Part shown: positions 1 through 5,208 of the stretch, piece after piece | Layout: the number at the start of each line of letters is the position of its first letter | How positions within the stretch are numbered: the first letter of the stretch is position 1 | NCBI GenBank assembly: GCA_945901835.1 | Contig: CAMDMH010000299.1 | Coordinates: 1 to 5,208, forward strand | Reading direction: 5' to 3' | DNA length: 5,208 nt | From: Devosia equisanguinis | Lineage (GTDB): Bacteria; Pseudomonadota; Alphaproteobacteria; Rhizobiales; Hyphomicrobiaceae | Program-made: the position numbers and the translations under genes | Notes under the pieces: model-generated | Seen by the model: only the letters and a program-made list of their open reading frames with translations | The model's database searches: none | What the model was told of the DNA's origin: nothing

Positions 1-1
1 G

Positions 2-565
2 TCCTCGAAGTCGTATTCGGAGGTGTTCGACTCCGACTTCTTCTCGGAGTGGGCAAAGCTGACGGCGGTGCGTATCCCGCTGATCGCCGCGGTGGCCGGC
101 TACGCGCTTGGCGGCGGGTGCGAGTTGGCGATGATGTGCGATTTCATCATTGCCGCAGATACCGCCAAGTTCGGCCAGCCCGAGATCAAGCTCGGCGTCA
201 TGCCTGGCGCCGGCGGCTCTCAGCGGCTCACCCGCTTCGTCGGGAAGTCGAAGGCCATGGAAATGTGCCTCACCGGCCGCAACATGGACGCTGCCGAAGC
301 CGAGCGCGCCGGCCTCGTCTCGCGCGTCGTCCCCGCCGCCGACCTCATGACCGAAGCGATGAAGGCCGCCGACGCGATCGCCGGCATGTCGCTGCCCGCC
401 GTCATGATGACCAAGGAAAGCGTCAATCGCGCCTACGAGACCACCCTCGGCGAAGGCATCCGCTTCGAGCGCCGCGTGTTCCACGCCATGTTCGCGACCG
501 AAGACCAGAAGGAAGGGATGGCTGCCTTCGTCGAAAAGCGCAAAGCCGTCTGGAAGCATAAGTAG
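2..565 (+). CDS. Enoyl-CoA hydratase (crotonase family), 3' part, start outside window
   Basis: Cytosolic enzyme that adds water across the double bond of trans-2-enoyl-CoA to give (S)-3-hydroxyacyl-CoA, the second step of fatty-acid beta-oxidation and of related acyl-CoA pathways. The frame is open from base 2 with no credible start; the GTG at 23 lies inside the conserved fold, so the true start is upstream. About 187 residues are visible of a family length near 258, so roughly 70 N-terminal residues, including the first oxyanion-hole segment, are missing. The signature AGYALGGGCELAMMCD is followed by FGQPEIKLGVMPGAGG. The glutamates at 122-124 (GCE) and 182-184 (QPE) are exactly 20 residues apart, like Glu144 and Glu164 of rat mitochondrial crotonase, and the GGG stretch supplies the second oxyanion-hole amide. 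The C-terminus FVEKRKAVWKHK matches the usual ending, so this end is complete. The hydratase call rests on both glutamates being present. Substrate chain length and pathway cannot be told. A terminator follows directly, so it is not part of the efflux operon downstream. Confidence 0.93.
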   Translation, partial: SSKSYSEVFDSDFFSEWAKLTAVRIPLIAAVAGYALGGGCELAMMCDFIIAADTAKFGQPEIKLGVMPGAGGSQRLTRFVGKSKAMEMCLTGRNMDAAEAERAGLVSRVVPAADLMTEAMKAADAIAGMSLPAVMMTKESVNRAYETTLGEGIRFERRVFHAMFATEDQKEGMAAFVEKRKAVWKHK

Positions 566-593
566 GCGGCCTCGACGCAATCACGCCGGCATG

Positions 594-632
594 AGCTCCT
601 CCTCTCGTACGAGTGGAGGAGCTTTCTTTTTT
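594..632 (+). terminator. Rho-independent terminator after the enoyl-CoA hydratase gene
   Basis: The arms AGCTCCTCC (594-602) and GGAGGAGCT (615-623) pair perfectly over 9 bp. After one T-T mismatch (603/614) the stem continues with CTC/GAG around a GTAC loop. A T-rich tail TTTCTTTTTT runs from 623 to 632. The hairpin starts 29 bp after the stop codon of the hydratase gene. There is no A-run on the left side, so it should act on + strand transcription only. It separates the hydratase unit from the repressor-pump operon. Confidence 0.9.
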
Positions 633-697
633 GCCACTGGCCGGTCCCCAACCCAACAATTCGCCCGGACGCTCACACCAGAACCGAACCCCCTGCC

Positions 698-727
698 TTG
701 ACTTCGCCACCGTTTTCCATCATCAAA
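698..727 (+). promoter_or_regulatory. Candidate promoter of the tetR-RND operon
   Basis: TTGACT at 698-703 is a good match to a sigma-70 type -35 box. With a 17 bp spacer the -10 position would be CATCAA (721-726), only about half matching TATAAT. Transcription would then start near 733, inside the inverted repeat at 728-747, leaving a leader of roughly 60 nt before the repressor gene. The position after the upstream terminator and before the operon is right for a promoter, but the -10 match is weak, so the exact site is tentative. Confidence 0.35.
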
Positions 728-747
728 AAAAACGATCATTCGTTTTT
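728..747. promoter_or_regulatory. Inverted repeat, candidate TetR operator
   Basis: The arms AAAAACGA (728-735) and TCGTTTTT (740-747) are perfect reverse complements around the spacer TCAT. After one mismatch the symmetry extends by two more A/T pairs (725-726 with 749-750). TetR-family dimers bind palindromes of this general size, commonly next to their own gene. This one ends 44 bp before the repressor start codon and sits at or just downstream of the candidate promoter, where binding would block transcription. The sequence shows the symmetry; its role as the binding site of the adjacent repressor is inferred. The stem is A/T-rich at its base and contains few G-C pairs, so a transcription terminator is a less likely reading. 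Confidence 0.6.
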
Positions 748-791
748 CTTTTCGCAACTGCGAGCAAAACCGGCCCTCAAAGTCCCAAAAG

Positions 792-1481
792 ATGCCCAAG
801 CTCAATCTAGCCACCCAGGAAGCTAGGCGAACCCACATTCTGGACGCCGCCGAGATCTGCTTTGCCCAGGCTGGCTTCCATCGCACCAGCATGCAGGACA
901 TCTGCCGTCACGCCAAAGTCAGCGCCGGCGCGCTCTACGTCTACTTCTCGTCGAAAGAAGCGCTGATCGCCGGCATCGCCGAGCGCGACCGCAACAAACT
1001 GGCGAGCCAGTTCGCGGCCATGGCCGACGAGCCCGACCTCAGCGTTGCATTGGGCAAGCTCGGCGAGCACTACGCCATCGAGGAACCGCAGCATAAGCGG
1101 CGGCTCTGCATCGAGATCGGCATGGAAGCGGCGCGCAACGAAGCGGTCGGCGAAATCTACCGCTCCGTCGACGAGTTCGTGCAGAGCAGCTTCCAGCAGC
1201 TTTTCGAGCGCGCCGCCGCCGCGGGCCGCATTCAGCCTGTCCTGCCGCCGAAAGAACTTGCGCGGATCGTCTGCATCCTCGGCGACGGCATGTTCTGGCG
1301 CCGCGCCATAGACCCGGATTTCGACGCCAAGAGTGTGATCCCCGCCATAACCGCCATCGTAGCAGGATTGCTGAACGCCCCGGAGACTCGAAAAGATCCT
1401 CAGAAAGGATCTCAGGAAGCAGCCCCGAAACGGGCAAAGCTACCGGCGACGAGGGGCTCTCGCAAAGGAGTTCGTGCATGA
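792..1481 (+). CDS. TetR/AcrR-family transcriptional repressor, probable regulator of the RND pump
   Basis: A 229-residue one-component regulator. The N-terminal DNA-binding domain spans about residues 12-60: a first helix (RTHILDAAEICFAQAGFHRT) and then the helix-turn-helix region with SMQDICRHAKVSAGALYVYF, the typical TetR recognition pattern, followed by SSKEALI. The remainder to about residue 195 is the all-helical ligand-binding and dimerisation part, which does not reveal the inducer. Residues 198-229 form an extra tail rich in Lys and Arg (10 of 32) with no recognisable domain; TetR proteins often end near residue 200. The start is ATG 792 because it places the first helix at the usual distance from the N-terminus; only a poor AAAAG precedes it, so initiation may be weak. 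The stop overlaps the adaptor start by 4 bp (ATGA), indicating co-transcription and probably coupled translation. By family knowledge such regulators repress adjacent efflux genes until a ligand binds. Autoregulation is inferred from the operon order and the upstream palindrome. Confidence 0.93.
   Translation: MPKLNLATQEARRTHILDAAEICFAQAGFHRTSMQDICRHAKVSAGALYVYFSSKEALIAGIAERDRNKLASQFAAMADEPDLSVALGKLGEHYAIEEPQHKRRLCIEIGMEAARNEAVGEIYRSVDEFVQSSFQQLFERAAAAGRIQPVLPPKELARIVCILGDGMFWRRAIDPDFDAKSVIPAITAIVAGLLNAPETRKDPQKGSQEAAPKRAKLPATRGSRKGVRA
1465..1470 (+). promoter_or_regulatory. Ribosome binding site of the RND adaptor gene
   Basis: AAGGAG lies 7 nt before ATG 1478, a near-perfect Shine-Dalgarno and much stronger than anything in front of the repressor. 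It lies inside the last codons of the repressor gene. It fixes the adaptor start at 1478 and suggests the adaptor is translated well both by coupling and on its own. Confidence 0.85.
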
Positions 1482-2722
1482 ACGTCAAACTCACAGGCGC
1501 CATCCTCGTCGTAGCGATCGGCGCTGGCCTTTACGCGCAGGGCCTGCCTCCCTTCGACAAGTCGCCGGAAGGGCATGCCTCGACGCGTGAAGCCGCGAAG
1601 ACGGTCGTCAAGAAGGGCGCACGCGAAGAGGCAGCCCCAGCGGTGTCTGTCGTTCGCGCAGGGCTTGCCCGCATTCGTGACACCGTCCTCGTCACAGGTA
1701 CCCTCGTTCCTCGTCTCGAAGTGCTCGTGGCCCCCGAAGTCGAAGGGCTTCGCGTCACCGAGTTGCTCGTCGAGGAGGGCGACCGCGTCGAGAAAGGCCA
1801 GCTTCTGGCTCGTCTCGAAAAAGAGACGCTCAATTCCTCGCTCGCCCAGAACGACGCGATGCGCGCCAAGGCGACTGCAGCCATAACGCAAGCCCAGAGC
1901 AACATCGTCGCCGCCGAAGCGCGTCGCGTCGAAAGCGGCAACGCGCTCGACCGCGCAAGGCCGCTGAGCAAGTCCGGCGTGCTCTCCGACAGCACGCTCG
2001 ACCAGCGCGAGGCGGCCTCGCGCACGGCCGTGGCCCAGCTCAGGGTCACCGAGGACGGATTGAAGGTCTCCGAAGCCGAGCTGGCCCAGGTCGAAGCCCA
2101 GCGCCGCGACATCCTCTGGAAGCTTTCGCGCACCGAGGTCCAGGCCACCGTCGCCGGCACGATCAGCCGCCGCAACGCGCGCATCGGCGGCGTGGCGTCC
2201 GGCGCAGCGGTTGCCCAGCCCATGTTCAACATCATCGCGAATGGCGAGATCGAGCTGGAGGCCGATGTGCCCGAGCAGGATCTGGCGCGGCTGAAGGCGG
2301 ATCAGAAGGCCACAATTTCGATTGTCGGCACCGGAGAAGTCGCAGCCAGGGTTCGCCTCGTCATGCCGGAGATCGACAAGGCAACTCGCCAGGGCCGTGT
2401 ACGTATCGCCATCGCGGACGGCTCGCGCGTGCGCATCGGGAGCTTCGGCCGCGGCGACGTCCTCGTCCGCGACGCCGAAACTCTGGCCCTTCCCGCGAGC
2501 GCCGTTCTGTTCGGCGCTGAAGGTGCCTACGTGCAGCTGGTATCCTCTGGCCGCATCGTGACGCGCAAGGTTGAGACGGGTCTGCAATCGGCAACCCTCG
2601 TGGAGATCGTCTCGGGCGTGGCGCCCGGCGATGTCGTCGTCTCCAAAGCCGGCACCTTCCTTCGCGAGGGAGACCTGATCACGCCGGTCGAGTCCCGCAG
2701 CAACTCCGCCAAAGTGAATTGA
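1478..2722 (+). CDS. RND efflux periplasmic adaptor subunit (HlyD/AcrA-type membrane fusion protein)
   Basis: A 414-residue adaptor that would link the inner-membrane RND permease to an outer-membrane channel in a tripartite efflux pump. Residues 5-22 are hydrophobic (LTGAILVVAIGAGLYAQGL) and act as a signal anchor or an uncleaved/cleavable Sec signal. The protein contains no cysteine, so it cannot be a lipoprotein like AcrA. A polar linker follows to about residue 55. Domains in order: first half of the lipoyl/barrel-sandwich domain at about 85-116, with the typical VTELLVEEGDRVEKGQLLARL; a long Ala/Glu/Gln-rich alpha-helical hairpin at about 117-213; the second lipoyl half at about 217-253 (VQATVAGTISRRNARIGGVA); a beta-barrel at about 257-332 (ELEADVPEQDLARL); and a membrane-proximal domain at about 335-402, ending VAPGDVVVSKAGTFLREGDLI. 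The size is normal for the family. The gene is coupled to the repressor upstream (4 bp overlap) and followed after 59 bp by the permease. Substrates cannot be deduced. Confidence 0.95.
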   Translation: MNVKLTGAILVVAIGAGLYAQGLPPFDKSPEGHASTREAAKTVVKKGAREEAAPAVSVVRAGLARIRDTVLVTGTLVPRLEVLVAPEVEGLRVTELLVEEGDRVEKGQLLARLEKETLNSSLAQNDAMRAKATAAITQAQSNIVAAEARRVESGNALDRARPLSKSGVLSDSTLDQREAASRTAVAQLRVTEDGLKVSEAELAQVEAQRRDILWKLSRTEVQATVAGTISRRNARIGGVASGAAVAQPMFNIIANGEIELEADVPEQDLARLKADQKATISIVGTGEVAARVRLVMPEIDKATRQGRVRIAIADGSRVRIGSFGRGDVLVRDAETLALPASAVLFGAEGAYVQLVSSGRIVTRKVETGLQSATLVEIVSGVAPGDVVVSKAGTFLREGDLITPVESRSNSAKVN

Positions 2723-2769
2723 TATCCTGCCGCGCATCGCAAGCCGAATCTCGCATTCCGGGCTGAATT

Positions 2770-2773
2770 GAGG
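2770..2773 (+). promoter_or_regulatory. Ribosome binding site that decides the RND permease start
   Basis: GAGG ends 8 nt before ATG 2782. A nearby ATG at 2777 is in another frame. The in-frame TGA at 2764-2766 with no ATG, GTG or TTG between it and 2782 leaves 2782 as the only reasonable start for the permease. Confidence 0.7.
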
Positions 2774-2781
2774 CGCATGCC

Positions 2782-5208
2782 ATGTCGAACCGCATCAATG
2801 TATCGGCTTGGTCGATACGCCATCCCGTGTCGCCGCTGCTGATGTTCGTGGTGTTCATCGCGCTCGGCCTTTTCAGTTTCGGCCAGCTGCCTGTTTCGCG
2901 CTTTCCCAACATCGACGTGCCGCTCGTCCAGGTCCTGGTTACCCAATCGGGGGCCGCCCCTTCCGAGTTGGAGACGCAGGTGACGAAGAAGGTCGAGGAT
3001 GCCGTCGCCAGCATCACCGGCGTCAAGCATATCAATTCAACTGTGGTCGAAGGCAGCTCGACCACGGTAGTCCAATTCGAGTTGGGAATTCCCTCCGACC
3101 GCACCGTCAATGACGTCAAGGACGCCGTCGCCCGCATCCGCGCCGAGTTGCCCCGCACGATCGACGAGCCGATCATGCAGCGCATCGACATCGAAGGCCT
3201 GCCGATTCTCACCTATTCCGCACGCGCGCCGACGAAGACGCCGGAAGAGCTGTCGTGGTTCGTCGACGACACCATCGCGCGCCTGCTGCAAAGCGTGAAG
3301 GGCGTCGGCAAGGTCGAGCGCGTCGGCGGCGTCGATCGCGAGATCCGCATCTCGCTCGACCCCGACCGACTGCTCTCGCTCGGGATCACCGCAGGCGACG
3401 TCAACCGGCAGGTTCGCGCGACCAACGTCGACCTCGCCGGCGGCCGTGGCGAGATCGGCGCGCGAGAGCAGGCGATCCGGACACTCGCCGGCACGAAGTC
3501 GGTCGAAGATCTTGCCCATACGATGATCGCGCTGCCCGGCGGCCGTTCCGTTCGCCTCGATACGCTCGGCACGATCACCGATGCGATCGCCGAACCGCGC
3601 CAGTACGCCGAGCTCGATGAAAAGCCGATCGTCGCCTTCGCCATCAGCCGCGCCAAGGGCGCGAGTGACGTCACCGTCGAAGCTGGCGTCGCCAAGAAGA
3701 TCGCCGAGATCCAGAAAGCTCATCCCGATGTGACCCTCGAGCTGATCGACAGTCAGGTCGTCCACACCCTCGGCGTCTACACAGCCACCATGAAGTCGAT
3801 GATCGAAGGCGCGATACTCGCCATCCTCGTCGTCTTCGTCTTTCTGCGGGATTGGCGCGCCACCGTCATCGCCGCCGTCGCCCTGCCGCTGTCGATCATC
3901 CCGGCGTTCTGGGCGATGGACCTGATGGGGTTCTCGCTCAACCTCGTCAGCTTGCTGGCGCTCACCATCGTCACCGGCATTCTCGTCGACGACGCCATCG
4001 TCGAGATCGAGAACATCGTCCGCCATCAGCGAATGGGCAAATCGCCCTACCGCGCAGCTCTCGAAGCCGCAGACGAGATCGGCCTAGCCGTCATCGCGAT
4101 CACCGCAACCATCATCGCGGTGTTCACGCCGGTCAGCTTCATGGGCGGCATTCCCGGCCAGTACTTCAAGCAGTTCGGCCTCGTGGTCGCCGGCGCGGTG
4201 TTCTTCTCGCTGCTCGTCGCGCGCTTCATCACGCCGCTTCTCGCCGCCTTTCTGATGCGCGACACCGGCAAGGAGCATCACGAAGGCCCGGTCATCAAGG
4301 CCTACACGCGCCTCATCACCTGGTCAGTAAAGCATCGCATCGCGACGGTCGGGCTCGGCCTCGTGATCTTCGCGATCTCGATTCTCAGCATGCGGCTGCT
4401 GCCGGCGGGCTTCCTCCCCCCCGAGGACAACGGCCGCATTCTCATCGCGTTCGAGCTGTCGCCAGGCTCGCGCCTCGAGGACACCCGCAAGACCGCCGCT
4501 GAAATCAGCCGGAAACTGAAGGAGCGTCCCGAGGTCCGGAACGTATATGTCACCGGCGGCCGCATCCTCGGTGCGGGCAACGAGGTCCGCAAGGCAACCC
4601 TCGTCGTCATGACCACGCCGAAGAAGGAACGCAAGCTCGACGCCAACGGTTTGAAGCAGGTGTTCGCTGCCGAGCTTCAGCGCATCCCCGACATTCGCTA
4701 TTGGTTCCTGCAGGAGAACGGCCAGCGCCAGTTCCAGATGGTAGTCGTCGGCCGCGACGGTCCGGCCGTCGAGAAGGCCGCAGCTGCGATCACAAGCGAA
4801 GGCAAGCGCCTGTCGCTGATCGCGGAGGTCATCTCAACCGCCGAGCTGGAGCGCCCCGAGCTGCGCGTCATCCCTGATCGCGAACTGGCCGCTCGCCTCG
4901 GCATATCGACCGAAAACATCGCCGAAGCCGTGCGCATAGCAACGATCGGCGACGTCGGACCCCAGCTCGCCAAGTTCGATGCCGGCGACCGCCAGGTCCC
5001 GATCCGCGTGCAGTTGCTGGAAAGCGCCCGCGCCGATCCGCAGATCCTAAGAGCGCTCCGGGTTCCGACGGCAGCCGGCGCGGCTGTGCCGCTGGCCTCT
5101 CTCGCGAGCTTCCAGTACGGCCAGGGTCCGACCACCATCGACCGATACGACCGCCAGCGCCGCGTCACCATCGGTGCCGATCTCGTCGGCAACACCCCGC
5201 TCGGCGAA
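2782..5208 (+). CDS. RND-family inner-membrane efflux permease (HAE type), 3' end outside window
   Basis: Proton-driven antiporter of the resistance-nodulation-division superfamily, the pump component of a tripartite efflux system. The frame runs open through the right edge with 809 codons visible; relatives have about 1020-1050, so roughly the last fifth is missing. Visible parts by analogy with AcrB: TM1 at about 17-35; porter and docking segments at about 40-330, including PVSRFPNIDVPLVQV, TGVKHINSTVVEGSSTTVVQF and DVNRQVRATNVDLAGGRGEIG; TM2-TM6 at about 337-490; TM7 at about 520-540; and the second periplasmic half from about 541. TM4 carries GILVDDAIVEIENIV with Asp403 and Asp404 (3988-3993), equivalent to AcrB Asp407/Asp408 of the proton relay. 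This pair marks HAE-type drug or hydrophobe exporters; heavy-metal HME pumps have a different motif here. The next loop, VSFMGGIPGQYFKQFG, is also typical. The partner relay Lys and Arg (AcrB Lys940, Arg971) would lie beyond the edge. The gene directly follows the adaptor and TetR genes, supporting one regulated operon. Substrate unknown. Confidence 0.96.
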   Translation, partial: MSNRINVSAWSIRHPVSPLLMFVVFIALGLFSFGQLPVSRFPNIDVPLVQVLVTQSGAAPSELETQVTKKVEDAVASITGVKHINSTVVEGSSTTVVQFELGIPSDRTVNDVKDAVARIRAELPRTIDEPIMQRIDIEGLPILTYSARAPTKTPEELSWFVDDTIARLLQSVKGVGKVERVGGVDREIRISLDPDRLLSLGITAGDVNRQVRATNVDLAGGRGEIGAREQAIRTLAGTKSVEDLAHTMIALPGGRSVRLDTLGTITDAIAEPRQYAELDEKPIVAFAISRAKGASDVTVEAGVAKKIAEIQKAHPDVTLELIDSQVVHTLGVYTATMKSMIEGAILAILVVFVFLRDWRATVIAAVALPLSIIPAFWAMDLMGFSLNLVSLLALTIVTGILVDDAIVEIENIVRHQRMGKSPYRAALEAADEIGLAVIAITATIIAVFTPVSFMGGIPGQYFKQFGLVVAGAVFFSLLVARFITPLLAAFLMRDTGKEHHEGPVIKAYTRLITWSVKHRIATVGLGLVIFAISILSMRLLPAGFLPPEDNGRILIAFELSPGSRLEDTRKTAAEISRKLKERPEVRNVYVTGGRILGAGNEVRKATLVVMTTPKKERKLDANGLKQVFAAELQRIPDIRYWFLQENGQRQFQMVVVGRDGPAVEKAAAAITSEGKRLSLIAEVISTAELERPELRVIPDRELAARLGISTENIAEAVRIATIGDVGPQLAKFDAGDRQVPIRVQLLESARADPQILRALRVPTAAGAAVPLASLASFQYGQGPTTIDRYDRQRRVTIGADLVGNTPLGE

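Noticed and set aside
23..565. GTG at 23 as the start of the enoyl-CoA hydratase
   Set aside because: The frame is open back to the window edge and the residues before 23 (SSKSYSE) fit the conserved family region before the second half of the fold. The protein would lack the first oxyanion-hole segment if it began here.
423..710. Open frames on the - strand across the hydratase end and the intergenic region
   Set aside because: They run through the terminator hairpin, have no Shine-Dalgarno or family signature, and are rich in Arg/Ser as expected from antisense translation.
728..752. The palindrome at 728-747 followed by TTCTTTT-like sequence read as a terminator
   Set aside because: The stem is almost entirely A-T with only two G-C pairs per arm, too weak for a typical Rho-independent terminator. 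A much better terminator already lies at 594-632.
1811..1828. Perfect inverted repeat CGTCTC/GAGACG with a 6-nt spacer inside the adaptor gene
   Set aside because: It encodes the conserved end of the first lipoyl half (ARLEKET), has no T-run, and is the kind of short repeat expected by chance in GC-rich coding DNA.
1412..2737. Long open frame (441 codons) on the - strand opposite the adaptor gene
   Set aside because: It is the antisense shadow of a GC-rich gene. Its translation is low in recognisable motifs, rich in Asp/Gly/Arg/His as expected from mirrored codons, and it spans gene boundaries. The + strand frame has a full adaptor domain order.
2777..2779. ATG at 2777 as the permease start
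   Set aside because: It is in a different frame from the permease; only ATG 2782 opens the RND reading frame.
3037..4026. Open frame of 329 codons on the - strand opposite the RND permease
   Set aside because: Another antisense shadow: highly charged, with no fold signature, and it lies entirely over a strongly conserved RND coding region.

Overview
The window reads as an ordinary piece of a GC-rich alphaproteobacterial chromosome. It most resembles Hyphomicrobiales (the Bradyrhizobium/Rhodopseudomonas kind of genome). That placement is an inference from GC-rich codon use and the flavour of the RND pump sequence; there is no rRNA or other marker here to prove it. All four genes are on the + strand, and both ends of the window cut through a gene.

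Layout: bases 2-565 hold the 3' end of a short-chain enoyl-CoA hydratase (crotonase family) with both catalytic glutamates present. A clear Rho-independent terminator (594-632) closes that unit. Bases 633-791 form the only sizeable non-coding stretch. It holds a weak candidate promoter (TTGACT at 698-703) and a perfect 8+8 bp AT-rich inverted repeat (728-747), which is the best candidate operator. Then come a TetR/AcrR-family repressor (792-1481), a periplasmic adaptor (membrane fusion protein) of an RND efflux pump (1478-2722), and the inner-membrane RND permease (2782 to beyond the right edge; 809 codons visible).

The repressor and the adaptor overlap by four bases (ATGA), and the permease follows after 59 bp with its own Shine-Dalgarno. 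The three genes therefore look like one co-directional operon: a ligand-responsive repressor that probably controls its own transcription together with the tripartite pump it regulates. The permease carries the paired aspartates (Asp403-Asp404) of proton-driven HAE-type drug/hydrophobe exporters rather than the heavy-metal type. No outer-membrane channel gene is visible; it may lie downstream of the window or be supplied from elsewhere in the genome.

I saw no RNA gene, CRISPR array, insertion sequence, phage gene or obvious sign of recent transfer, and nothing that supports a truly new system. The points most worth checking are the palindrome as a TetR operator, the repressor-first co-directional operon, the basic tail of the repressor, and the missing outer-membrane partner.
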